From NCBI GenBank assembly GCA_009733775.1, contig WOGZ01000314.1, forward strand, positions 1 through 37,786: DNA of 37,786 bases. Direction: 5' to 3'. This DNA is from Alectoria sarmentosa (Eukaryota; Ascomycota; Lecanoromycetes; Lecanorales; Parmeliaceae). Positions 10,289-22,507 of this stretch are shown here, in pieces (the first letter of the stretch is position 1; every line of letters starts with the position of its first letter). The notes below the pieces were generated by a model that ran no database searches, was not told the DNA's origin, and worked only from the letters and a program-made list of their open reading frames with translations. Position numbers and translations under genes: made by a program.

Positions 10289-12186
10289 CTACAATTTCTT
10301 CCAAGATCGAACGCAAGATCTTCTTCGTTGGCAGGGTAATTGCTTACGACACCAAATATCTTTCCCAATAAACAGAAGATAACGCTTCAGAAAAAAAATT
10401 GTAGCGGCGAACCCATTCCTCAGTTTTGAAGGCTGCCCCAATCCATAGCCTCCAGGACGAAGTTCTGATCTGCTGAGTGACAATTTGCTTGCTCGACCCC
10501 TACCCTCTGAACATGCGTAGTGGTTGCGTCCCCCACCGATAAACCGGGGTGGAGAGTGCGTTTTTGCATGGAATTCGAGGTCGTGAGCAGAAGCACAGAT
10601 ACGTCTACAGCCGGGAAATTGGCATACTAGAGGTGGAGAGTCAAGAGGGCCCTGCATTCAAGTCAGCGACTGGTCTCGTAAGGGCGAATTGCTGCTCGCT
10701 GGCATTCTTACGGAAGTATCCATGCCCTGGTCGCTGCTTTTCGTTGGCAATCGGATCCTTTTCTGCTGGTTCTGCTGTTGATGTGTCCCCAATCAGATTC
10801 CGAGGGTGTTGATCTGAACAGCTCTGCGACTGCTCGGCTATTGTTTTACAAATATCTTGATTATTCGGGGGTGAAAGTTGATGTTTAGAGCGTTTGCCTT
10901 GACTTTGGATCTCTTGAGATTGGCTAGAACTCCACCCTTGCGAATGACACACCGCAGAGATGCGTTTCTCGTAGGCATTGCCAGTATATGTAAGCGCGTC
11001 TAAACCTTTGGCAGAGCGTCCCGAGGCGATGACACTAGTAGCGGCAGAGCTACAGCTCTTCGATAACCCTTCTGCATCTTTGGTATGTCCTCCATTACTT
11101 GCCCGCGGCTGGTCGATTGCTTGTTCCGCTGGCGAGACATGAATCTCGAATTTTCGGGCAATCGTTGACATTTCTCGCGCCCGGTTGGCCAATGTATGAG
11201 CTGACGCAATCATCGTCCCGGAAAGTACCAATGCGGCCAGACTTGATGTGATACCCAAAGCCGAGATAAAGCTGCTGGATTTCGCTGGCTCAATCGAATT
11301 AGACTCTCTGGCATTGGTCGCTTCCGCCGCCAGCCTTTCTCTCAGCGATCCGGTCTCCAGTCTTAAAGCTTCAAAGATCTCTTGTTGGGCGTCCAGCTTG
11401 ACCGATGCCTCGGCGCCTTGCGTCATCAAATCATCAACTTTTTCCCGCAATGTACCCAGTTTGTCCTTACAGGACCCCAGGTCTATGAACAATTCATGTT
11501 GATTCCCAATAAACTACGTAGCAGAGGGGAGTGGGCCTCGAATATAATTTTTAAGTTCTCGACATGGTCTGCCCGGTCGGTCTCCGCTGTGGTGATCGAG
11601 TCTCTGTTCATTGGTTAGCAGAGCTGCTCAACGAGAGGTGCAGGTTGACAAAGCGCTGACAGGAAGTTACACACAGTATCTGTGTCATCAACAGCAGATT
11701 GATCTTCGAGACGTGGCTTGCAAGTGTAGTCCTTAGCTGTTTGACATCCTCCTCATACGCAACGTTGAATTGTATTCTTCGACCTGCGCCCTTGGACTGG
11801 CTATTCTTTGCGTTTTGTGTACCCAGGCACTTGTCGAACTTTTCTATTTTGGCCAAGAAGCTTTCGAGGGGCCTTTTGCACGCAGAAGCAGCGGCCCTGA
11901 TAGCCTCGAGGTGGACGAGCTCACATTCGGCGGGCTTGAGCGTGTAGAGTCGTGCCAAGGCTCGCTCGAGGGATTCGAGCTCGATGATGAGGTCCTGATA
12001 CTTTGAGGCAGCTTCGCCATTCTGTGAGCCGTGAGCTGTGAGCAGTCCAGTCCAAAACTGATGTCGTTTGGAAATAAGGGACTCGGAGTTAGCGATGCTC
12101 ACCCCCTTTAGCTCCGAGGGGATCTTGCAGGTGAGTTTGGCGACAACAAGAAAGTCGCCAATGCCAACACCGAGAGGAACGATCAT
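10289..12186 (-). CDS. STAND-N-terminal (PigL_N)-like protein with membrane segment and C2H2 finger
   Basis: Spliced model on the minus strand. Exon 1 (12186-11675) starts MIVPLGVGIGDFLVVAKLTC, the typical opening of the fungal STAND/PigL_N-type N-terminal helical domain. A 71-nt intron (11674-11604; GTGTGT, branch GCTAAC, acceptor ACAG) leads to ITTAETDRADHVENLKIIFE. Rejoining the next frame needs a very short 35-nt intron (11517-11483) or a frameshift. The long exon to 10712 encodes a coiled segment, a probable membrane helix (FISALGITSSLAALVLSGTM) and a Ser/Gln-rich linker. An 85-nt intron (10711-10627; GTAAGA, CTGAC) leads to FLCQFPGCRRIC...HDLEFHAKTH, a C-x4-C-x12-H-x3-H zinc finger. The 3' end (stop drawn at 10289) is uncertain. 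Such proteins are often linked to fungal signalling or self/non-self recognition; the function here is unknown. Confidence 0.6.
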
Positions 12187-14443
12187 TCCAACGGACCGAC
12201 GATGATGGTCAAAGACTCAGAGAATTTGAGATGGCGGCTGGTTTTGAAAAGGGGGGCCCAGGTACAACATGATTGGGCTTACATGCGCCTTTCAGCCTCG
12301 TCTTCGTTGGCAAAGTCTCTAACCAAAGAAGGCTATCTGTACTTCCAGTCTCCATCTCTTAAAGGCTCACCCTTCAAAAACCAGCCAAACACGAAGCAGG
12401 AGACATTCAGATCTTGTCTCGTTGACTATGTCTCTGCGTTGACCCACTCTCGGACTGGACAGTAGCTTCATCAGAGATGTCTCGCCGAAAGTGCCGCTGA
12501 ACTTCAGCAGAATCTCAATTTGGCAGAGGGAGAATGTCTCGCAGTACGTCCTCAGTGCTAGTGCATACCCGTGGAAACCATACCGAAGACGCAGAAGTCT
12601 ATGGGCCCATGTAATCCAAGGGATTTCGCTTCGGAGAATTGCGCCGAAAGTCGAAACACCACAAGTTTGGACCGTCTTCTCCTAGAGCTTGCTCTCGATG
12701 CCACCAAATCCTCACCTCCTTACTTACGGGGGCCACCAGAACTTATCCAGGTAATAGAGATTCGCCGTAGCCGTCCAAAGAACAAGGAAGCTGCTCCAAA
12801 TTGCACAAACCTCCTCACTTCATTGACAACACCTCATCAGCCGACCAGCTGCCCAACCTCCCTCTTACTCCCCCTGTGTTATCCTGTTTGGCACTCCCCA
12901 AGGTCTCCTCGTTCACTGTACATGTAACCCCACTGTCTCTCTCGCCGAGTCGTCATCAACCCTATAATTCCATTTGTCCCGGTCCAGCACATTGCTATGT
13001 AATATCCCAAGAACACTCAGCAGAAAGGTCCTGAAATTGGAAGACTGCCGCTAACTCCACAGCCATAATCATGTACTCTTGCCGTTTTGTGTGTTCCTTA
13101 CATTGCTTTTTCCCACGAGCGAGAAGGCGCAGATTTCGGCAGCTAGATGTGCGTAGACTCCACGGCTCTTGGTAGTGTGGATGGAATGCCATTGCTGGAG
13201 ATGGGTTTCACTCGAAGGGTCCCGCTGCAAGGGTGCAGGTACGGTGAAGAGGGAGTGAGCTAGCCCGAAGCCTACCCGCGAGAGGTTGGCCTGGTTGCAA
13301 TTTTGTTGCTTGGTAGTAGAACAATCATTTGGCCTGACCTACCTCCAAGAGCTTCTGAAAGATTGACACCGCCTGTGGTAACGCTTCGAAGAACGAAGGC
13401 TGAGGTATTCATCTTTCTCAGTTGCTGGGTCACTTGGCTCAATGCTGAAGTACAAGTGAGTACAGCACCCTTGGATGCGCGCTTCAAGGAGCGAGGGATG
13501 CAGGTCGCTCGATTGGGTTAAGGTATATCCCACGAGTCAGTCTCCCGCTGTTCATGAGCCCAGGGAGCCAGGTCTCCCACGAGCTTCACACAGGTAAGCT
13601 CGCTGAGGTTTGAGTTTGATCCGAGGGAACGGACATTTTCTCGAGCGTAAGCACTGAATCCAGACCCGTCCATGTTCGACTCAAAAGGCAATTTCAGCGA
13701 TGTGACCAACGACTTCCTTAGAATAGGACGGGACAAAGGTTTTCGGGTGCTGGAAATGCATTCTGGCCCGAAAACTCCGTCTCAAAGTCGTGGAAGACGG
13801 TAGGCCTGAGATAGAATTACATGGAGAATAGTCAGTAGATCAAGACCATACTACAGGAGTTCCCGAACAATCGCTGCTTTTCTTCAGCGGACACTCTTCC
13901 AATTGGTATACATTACGCCGACCTCGGTTCAAAAACCACTTGTAACCAGTGACAGAGTCATGATGGAGATGCTGCACTATCGTCTTGCCGTACCCATAAT
14001 CCACGTCTACTCAGCCTCGACTAGCAAAATCCTGAGATGAATATGAGCAAGAGCCTTGGAAACGTATTTATCTCTGCCTCGCAATACCATTGCCAAAGAC
14101 TGAGGTATTGTTCCAGTCTCATATCAAGTCTACATTCGCCACCTTGGTGAAGTCACGAATCTGACTGCAAAGCGCTCATGCACGCATCAGAAAGGCGAAC
14201 AAACTCGTCTGCTTGTTTTGCCATCCATGTAGCCGAATGTGTTGGGACGGATATAAGCTAGGCTTGACAAAGACGGATCGACTGTAATAGTGATTGATGA
14301 TGTGGTATCGCCGGACTGGCGTGGTACCACTGGTGAATCACGCTGGAAGATGTAACGACGAAGCTTTGTGTATTCCAACTTACACAGAGCGAGAATTTCC
14401 TTTGCTTATAAGCATTTTGCTTGTCCAACACTTGAAAGTTTCT
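12187..14443. other. No confident gene (2.3 kb)
   Basis: The left part is the promoter of the C2H2 gene. Short open frames occur on both strands but none has a recognisable domain. The most protein-like is on the minus strand at 13487-13272 (ALSQVTQQLRKMNTSAFVLR and following). It could continue through an intron-like GTAGGC...TTGCAG of about 51 nt just downstream, but the product would be under 100 residues and unmatched. I do not call it a gene. Confidence 0.4.
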
Positions 14444-15641
14444 TTAAGGAACCGGCATCGGGTATTGATATCCTCGAGTCACATTAGACCCATCCGGACC
14501 AGTATCTCCCTCGTCGTCCTCATCTTCCTCGTCTTCGTACTGCCCATCCCATCCGTCCCAACGGCTGTCCGCCTCTCTTGCGTGAGCCTTCTCGTTGTAC
14601 CCTTTCCATTCCTTCTCCATATCCTTGACAGTCCTAGCCGGCTCCTTGATCTTCGCATCCGGAGTCCCTGTAAATTCTATATCACCGCTCAGGTCCAGGC
14701 ATCCCATAATCTTGCCACCACCCAGGAAAGCCACTTCGCCGGAGCATTCTGATTCCAGCCAACTTATTTCGCCCGTTCCAGTGTCTCGGCCGCGCCAAAA
14801 ACATGGTAATGGCGCATTGGAGGCTTTAGACGGTGCTGGGTCCACAAGTAAAATTCCAGTCACGTGGTCAAAGTCGAAAGCGCCCCATAGTTTTGTTCCG
14901 TCGTGGCGAAAGATCAGAGTGTGACGATTCAAGGATCGGTTTATGATATCTGTAGTGTCGATCTTCCATGTCCCCTCCAACGGTTCCAAAGGTCCATTGA
15001 TCTTGGCAATCTAAAATGAAAAGGTTTTAGCTACTGTGATCCGCGAGGGATTTGGTCCGACCTACCTTGTACTTCTTTTGTCTTCTCTTTACCTCCGCCT
15101 GTTTTTCTGCTTCGAGCTCTTTACGCCAGCGCTCAGCCTCACACATGTAATCTTTCATCTCCATAGTGTGGGCACGAAAGCCATCCCAACCCTCAATACC
15201 TTGGTCTTCATTCTCCTCTTCCGAATAGCCCGTATCCAAACCCTTGGTGCGAATGGTGACATCCGTTGGAAGTTGCTTCTGGTCAATTCGAGACCCCTGC
15301 TCTATCTCGGATCTCTTCAGGTAATCTTCTTTCAGCCGCTTCTCAATATCCAAAATAGGCTGTGGGACGTTCAATTTCCCCACCTTGGTCGCTTCCACTA
15401 ATCGCTGTCGAGCTGCTACCTTGGTGGTTTTGGCTGGACCAAGGCCATAATGCAAGATCTGGCCAATGTACCTGGTCTCTCTCTCATCTCCGCGTTCACG
15501 TTTGCGGCGTCCGACTTTGCTATCGAGTGCCGCCTTGATCCGAGCTGGAGTGGCACGTCTCTCGCGGTTCTTGCGAACATCTACCCAGAAAGATGACTCG
15601 TAGGTGAAAGGGCCCTCTCTGGAAGGAGACACTTTTATCAT
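14444..15641 (-). CDS. Conserved fungal protein of unknown function (380 residues)
   Basis: Two exons on the minus strand, 15641-15066 and 15010-14444, joined across a 55-nt intron (GTAGGT donor, GCTAAAAC branch, TTTTAG acceptor). The frame is kept exactly (192 + 188 residues). An in-frame TAG 12 bases upstream supports the ATG (MIKVSPSREGPFTYESSFWV). The N-terminal half is highly basic and helical (RRATPARIKAALDSKVGRRK, IGQILHYGLGPAKTTKVAAR). A charged coiled region follows (EAERWRKELEAEKQAEVKRR), then a beta-rich part (LEGTWKIDTTDIINRSLNRH, GAFDFDHVTGILLVDP, CFWRGRDTGTGEISW) and an acidic tail (DEEDEDDEGD). The style is that of a single-copy nuclear/cytosolic fungal protein, but I know no function and infer none. 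Confidence 0.75.
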
Positions 15642-15855
15642 ACCGGTACCATTCTAGTCGACCGTGACGAATTCTTTCTGAAATGCCGTAAAAGTGATGT
15701 GGTACAATGCCCTGAGCGGTCAACTCTACATGCAATGGGACTGCTATGCGGAAGGTGGAACTCAACGGCGGCTCGGCAAACGCGAAAACACGTGACCTTA
15801 ATGGCTTGGCGTAGACTCCGATTCCTGCTTTGGAGGTCCAAATCTCTGATTTATA

Positions 15856-16764
15856 ATGCACACATTGAAGCCGACGGACCCATCGACGATTCCAGGCGTC
15901 TCTTCTAGTGCCTCTCAAAGCAAAAGACTGCCTGCAGGCATACCAGAAATTGTCACCGCAGTGCCTTTCAGCTGCGAAGGCGAGTTGTGTCCTCACAGTA
16001 CGATAGATTCGGGAGTGGTCTCATTTCCTCTCTACATGCTAAGTAAGGATTACATGAGGTACCTCAAGAAAGATAAAGAGCTTCCAAATACCCTAATCTC
16101 GACTCCCTTTGAGGCTATCCCGGGGGCTAGATCGACAAGATGGCTCCAAGCAACCCTGCCTACCTTCCTTCCTCATCTACGCAAGCTGTCCCTACCGAAA
16201 AAAGCGAGACATGTCATCCCATTGAGACACCTTCAATACCTCTCCATTCCACGAGTCATGTCCACTAGCTATATCAATACCAGTGCGACGCCTGTAAGAC
16301 CTGAGGTCTGGGAATTAGCTAAGGGACAGAAAGAGACGGAGTGCTTGGGAACATATATACCACTGCATGAAACTGATGCTGTTCGGAGGTGCATTGATGA
16401 TTGTAATGCAACCATCTGAACCTCTAGACTTAGGCATGGTCATACTACTGCATACCATGGGGTGGAAATCTGGCCAGGCTCCTCTCAACTCAGTGTTTCG
16501 AGGGTTGGCAGAGCTATGAATAAGGTCAAAAAGGGTGCCTGGCAATACATTTCCAAAGATGGCGTCGTTGAAAATTCTCAAGCTCCTTCGAACTGGATTT
16601 CTCGTTCGTCATTACAATCTGATCGACCAGCCTGCATTCCGGGATTCTGGGAACTCCTCAGCAGTCCCATGCTTGGCAGCAATGATGAGCTATTGGAAGA
16701 AGCAGATCAAAAATGTTGTCAGCTGAAACGCAGTCGTAGTCTCGCAAGCAGCAAAACGAGTTGA
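15856..16764 (+). pseudogene. F-box/LRR-like remnant or mis-spliced hypothetical gene
   Basis: A 187-residue frame (15856-16419) contains SKRLPAGIPEIVTAVPFSCE and LPTFLPHLRKLSLPKKAR with HLQYLSIPRVM. This resembles the F-box start followed by leucine-rich units in fungal F-box proteins. After a TGA at 16417 protein-like sequence goes on in two other frames: MVILLHTMGWKSGQAP and MASLKILKLLRTGFLVRHYN in one, LEEADQKCCQLKRSRSLASS in the other. No convincing GT..AG pair restores one frame. It is probably decayed, though an unresolved multi-exon gene is possible. Confidence 0.35.
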
Positions 16765-19700
16765 AACATGCACATTGGACCAAGGTGTGGAGATCCCTGA
16801 TGACCTTCGAGCAAGAGAAATCTCAACTTCTCTTCGAGATTTTGTTACCAGATCACCATCCGACAAGGGCCTTGGGATCTCAGACAAGTATGACCCCGAC
16901 CAAGAGATACGTCAAGCAGGCCGTGACAAAGATTGGCGCTTTTGGTCTTCACAGCGCTGGAATGCAGCACAGCCAGAAGACGACTCTGAACATAGTTCCT
17001 CTGTCTGTAGATGGGAATGATACTACCAGGCTCCAAGGGAAAAGGGTTCGTCTGGTATACCTCAGATTTCCATGATCTGAATAGGTTAAATCGTTCAATG
17101 CTGGCTTGTTTTTGAAGACGCCCAATCCTGGTGCTCTGGCTGCCATTGGATCACGACATCCAGATTAACCAGCACCACCAGCATCACCATCATCACCATA
17201 TCGTATTCACCCTCTTTTCTGATCCAACCCACCAGTCGCTGATCACTTCTGCCTCAAGTGGGCCGTCTAGGTACCCGGCCAACGCACGTAGTTGCTCCCG
17301 GGTTCCAGGACGGTGAAACACGTATTTCAGCCGTAGTGGGTTGATAGGGATGGTGTTGAGTGTTCGCAGAAGGATTCTGGATCGCTTCGAGCAAGTGCAG
17401 GACGAGGGAGCATAGGAGCAGAGATGGTCGCCCAAAGGAAGGAGTCTGCAGAATTCGCAATGACCTTGGGAACCAGTGAGTGCAACAAGCTTTGGTCGCA
17501 TTGCGGACAGTATGGACGTAAGTTGAGACTGGCTGTTGTGTTCTGCGGACGAAGAAGAATAAGGAGCTCAGCAAGAATGACACGATATCACGTGCACACG
17601 GCCTTGGTCAGTCGACTATCTGTGGATCAGTAGAAACTCTCATACCTTCGCTGAGCTGAACAGACAAGGAACAGCGTGGGGGGCTTGATGAACCCTGTGA
17701 ACAAGAAACGTGAGAGATCTTGTTTCCTTGATCGCTGTGGATCGAAATTCTCCATTTTGAAGATCTACGATGCAAGCCACCGGCAACCTTTGATACATAT
17801 CGGCGACCACGATCACCTCTTAGTCGAAAATCTCCGTCAGGTCTCTCGTTAACCGGCAGCTGCAGGGACGTTGCAATATTCACGACTTTCGTCCGCCATT
17901 AGCGGTCACCGAAGCAAATTCTCCGATCGGCATCGAGCCCGGAGATCTCCACAGAATGCATGAATGTCTCGGAGATGTCTCCACTAAACGTACACGGGTT
18001 GCGTTTTCGCATTCGATAATGATGTGCGAGTAGCCGCTGGACCTTCAACAGTAGGTTGTGGTGGCTTCTGTTAGCTCGAGTCAACATGTTACGTCACGAG
18101 TGTCGAACAATTTGCGAGGAATGCTGTCTGCCAGAAAAGTGCAGCTGCTTTCTTAGCTGAAAACTGCTGAGATGAAGGCAAGACACCACTTGGCAAAGAC
18201 TGAAATATTTGCCTATTCTAACTGCCAAGCCTTCTAATACGATAGGAAAGAAGTGTCAACATTCATGATCCTCGCATAGATTAAGTAATACGGTGTATAC
18301 AGCTGTACGCTTGTGCTTGTCATATTCAATTTGGATTTTTTGTTATAGTTCAATTTATGCGACCACGTAGTCTGTAGCTGCCTTTCCATTTGCTCCAATG
18401 TCCTTGGTCATTACTCGCGCACATGAGAACGAAGGAATACGACTTCTCGTTGAACACGTGGGGTGTGCTACTTGATGTGGAGTGTGGATGGCAGGAGACA
18501 GTAATGTTAGTGCAGAGGAAGTCAAAGCTGCGCATCTATGAGTCGTTGGCCGCGATGTCCTGTCTCTGTCCGGGCAATGGAACAGCTGATTGTTTCGCGC
18601 AAAATGACGCATGCCTTAAATCATGGCCCTTCAGCTACATCTCCTCCATCAACGTGTTCGCAATAGAGGGAGGGAGCTGAATTAGCCTCGATGATCCACA
18701 GGACATGTTTCAATGTCACCACCATGCTGAAAATCTCTCCAAACACGTGTGGTGTCCGTCTCATCCAGACTATGGCGGTTATCGGGCAGGTAGCATCTGC
18801 TTGGCCAAGATTCTATTGAGCAGGTATGGGCCACGGGGCTGCGGCTCCTTCTGATCTTGACATGCTCCGTGGACACCCAGTATCTTGCCATAAATCTCTC
18901 AATACCACGTCCATGATACATGCCGCGCTATTTTTCTTTCAGATCGACAGTATTGTTTCCTTTATGAATACGTCCTAGCAGGGATGGCCAGCAACGGCTG
19001 GCAGGTGTGCGGACTGCGTGGTAATGAGCGTCATGAGGAGCGTGCTGACTGTCGTGCTTATGTCTGGATTCGGCAGGGGTATGGGACGCTTCGCTTTCAA
19101 ATCACGGAAGAAGGAAGCCGGGTGCTCGCAGTACTGGACTTCTGGACAAAGTCCGAGCATGAATCTTCGAGCGAATTCTTCGCGTATGAATGTGCACTGG
19201 TCGTAGGAGGCGGAGAAGAAAGATGGTAGAATCAAGTGGAGGCTGTGAGTTGTCAGTGAGACAGTACGATTTCAGGAGGAAGCGGGGTGCAGTGTGATTA
19301 TCGATCCTTCTCCCTTGCTAGGAGCCATGGCACCCTCACCGTTCCCCACGCGAAACCTTGGTCGTGCGTTTTCTCGGAACGGAGCCGTCGTTGCAAAACC
19401 AGAGCCTATGGTCGAATCGTGAGGGTAAGTCGATGGTACATAGCCCTCGGTGTACCATTACCGAAGCCTTCCGTCCATGAAAACGGATCTCGTAACCGGT
19501 CAAGCTTTCAACTGACGCGAGAATCGATAGACTTGAAATCATGGTTGTGCGTTTCGAATGTGCAGATGATAGAAAAAATACGCTCTGTCAAGCAATTCTG
19601 CAGCTGACATCGAGATACTCGGCATTCCGTGGAAGGGACCTCCGTATCCCAAACTCGCGTGTGATATAGGGAAAGGAAAATTAAAGTGCACACATGCAGG

Positions 19701-21346
19701 CGAACTGAAGCTTACATGTGAAGCATGTAGGCCGCGTGTGCCAAAACTGCACCTGACGAACCGGACAATTGATCTGCCCGCATGACAGCGACCAAGGGCA
19801 TGGGAGTCGCATATGTCAACGCTGCAGCATGAGTAATTGAGGAACGAAAATCGGATCTTGGGGGGATAATGTTGGGAGTTGTCACATATGCAGCCAATGA
19901 AAGCAACGATTATAATTATTGGATCGGATGGAGCGTCGGACAAAGACCAAGACCGAGGCAACGGAAAAAAGGAGATTTGCAACGCATTCCCCATGAAGGA
20001 TGAGCAGAACGCATCGATAGAACAGGACAAGGACCATGAAACAGGCTAGCGGCATGAGACGGAAGGGTTTTGCCAAGTCATGATTGCGCAACCGATATTC
20101 ATCCCAATCAATTCGAAAAGGCGATGTCCACAGCGCCACAAGACGGAGGACCCTCCGCGACATCTTTGCTTTCAGGAACACGAATACGATTGAATCTTTG
20201 AACACGCAAAGGGAAAAAAGAGGAGAAACATCAAATTTAGATAGGACCTTCAAAAGGTCCGTTTGATGAGCGAAACCCGTATGAATGCTCGATAGGTAAC
20301 CGGCGCCAAGTGGGGGACCTTCTCACACCGCCAACCACGAGGCCCAGGCTTGCGCTCAGGCCGCATAATCAATCTCATATCCATGACCCTGGCTCTCATG
20401 CAGGACTCGGTCATCTCACCTCCATCACATGGCGCCACCGGAGAATTTGGTGCCAGTCACTGTCGAGGGGATGAACGTGCAGATGCGATAGGAAAGCAAA
20501 GTTGTCCCTGGGAACGGATCCGGAACTGAGAGGTCTATTTAAAGGTGCCAGATGGATGATGGACTAGGGAATGCCTTACGATCGACTAGGCTGCAACTGC
20601 AAACTCCCTTGGCTAGGGTTGAAGTTGGCTAAGGTGACTAAAGGACACTTTGCGGCAATATCGTATCGGTGGCCACGACCGTTTCCATGTAGCGTGGAGA
20701 TTGGCGTCGTTTTTGGGTGAGCGCTAATAAAGACGAAAAGAGGAAGAGGAACCTTAGGTTCGAGTTGCCCGTTTTTTTTTTCGTTAGCGTCGTTACCGGC
20801 ATCTAAAGGGGCAAGCTTTTGCCGTGGCTGTCATCCGTTGCCGCTGCCGAAGGGGGGGGGAACACCGTGCTGGGAATATCCAGATCCAAATTGTTTCGTT
20901 CATATCGTTGGGCTCGTGATTATGCTTTTTTGTGTGTTTTGCTTTTCCTTCTTTCGTTGCTTTTGTCCTTTTCTGGCCTTGTGCTTTTGATCTCCACCAC
21001 GAAGAAGGAACGGGAGGCTAATTCGAGGGTGGGCACCCTTTTCCCCGGCCGAGAGGAGGAATACTTTGATTTCCGTGAGGCGGCTGTTAAATGGATGAGT
21101 TGGGTGAGTCCAAAATAATGTATGGTGTGTGTCTGGCGGAGGTGACTCCGGGTCACTTTGTCAAGGGGGTTCCCCAAGTCTCCAGGGATGATCCGGCAGA
21201 GTCTGGGGCACATCCGGGGGCGCATCGTTCTGGGGCGTAGCCTGGGTGGCCCCATCAATACCATTCCGATCACCCTCGCGGGTCCCCCTTACCGATCCCA
21301 CGGCTCCCTGATCATGCGCCGCCCAAGCCCAGAGGCGCTAGAAAAA
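16765..21346. other. No confident gene (4.6 kb)
   Basis: Many short overlapping open frames on both strands, none with a recognised domain. Two are slightly protein-like: minus 17501-17193 (PLRLKYVFHRPGTREQLRAL and on to the stop) and plus 18984-19229 (RAYVWIRQGYGTLRFQITEE). Both are under 105 residues and have no supporting context. The right part (after about 20.3 kb) is probably the 3' flank of the scytalone dehydratase gene. No tRNA or rRNA was recognised. Confidence 0.45.
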
Positions 21347-22451
21347 TCAAAACCCCTTAAAAATTTTCTCAGACTCGAATTCATTCCATCTCACCGTGGG
21401 TCGGAGCCCGGCCAGCTTCCACTGCCCGTCCACCTTTTTGTAAAAGTGCTTCACCATCGCGTGTCCGTGGCCTTTGTTCTCCACCGTCTTGTGGTCCAGC
21501 GCCGTGTAGCGCTGGTGCGCGGCGCGCAGCTGGTGGTGGCCGACGGCCTCGTCGTCGGAGATTTTGCACCACTTGGAGGCGCCGATGTGGTGCTGGGTGT
21601 GGACGAGGGGGTCGCCGACGAAGCCGATGTTGGACATGACGCGCACGAATTCCTCGGCCGGCATGGAAGACCAGACGTGGCCGTTGACTTGGGAGTAGTC
21701 GACCTGTTTTTTGAACGGGTTTGTGGTTAGTCGATCGAATTGCAATTTTGTTGTCTCTTTTTGCGCTCGGATGGAAAGGGGGCTGCGTACCATGAGGGTT
21801 GGAGCGAGGATGGCTCGGAGTCTCATCCAATCTTTGTCGTCGTAGCTGTCGCCCCATTCAAAGGTGATTTCTGAGAGGGAAAGGTAGTCTGTATTTCACC
21901 ATTGTCAGGTGCGATGCTCCTTTTCTTCCCTTCCCTTCCCTTCCCTTTTCTCCATCTTTCCAGCGGAGGCAGAAAGAAGGGAAGCTGGAAGGCGCCGCAT
22001 CGAATAGGAGAAGGAGGAGATCTCTCAAAACGTACCCTCAAAAGTAATCCTCGACGCCGCGCTCGCAGCCGGAGGGACCAGCCAGCCCGCCGCCGACATC
22101 CCTTGCTGCGGCACCTGTGACGTCCCCGGCTGTGGCGTCTGGGACGCAGACTCGGGGGCGGTTGGGTAGCTCGAGAGATGAGGCAGTCTGTCGGCCGGGG
22201 TACTGGTGTGGGCTCTCGGAGGCGGGGCCGGCATGCCAGCCGCGTGCGGGGTTTGCGGGAGGGATTCGGGAGCTGTGGGGTAGCTTGAGAGAATGGGAGG
22301 GAGTCTGTCCGGGGGATTGTGGTCGTGTTGTCTTGGGGTGGTAGGCTGTCGTTGTGATGGAGGTTCCCTGGGAGGATGTTCTCGCGGGAAGGTATTCGCC
22401 GGAGGCAGGTCCGTCATTGTTTGAGGAGCTTGCTCTGGAGGAAAATATTGA

Positions 22452-22507
<56 letters not shown>

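Noticed and set aside
15520..15996. 158-residue minus-strand frame overlapping the 380-residue gene start
   Set aside because: Lies in another frame over exon 1 of that gene; Arg/Cys/His-rich shadow without domain.
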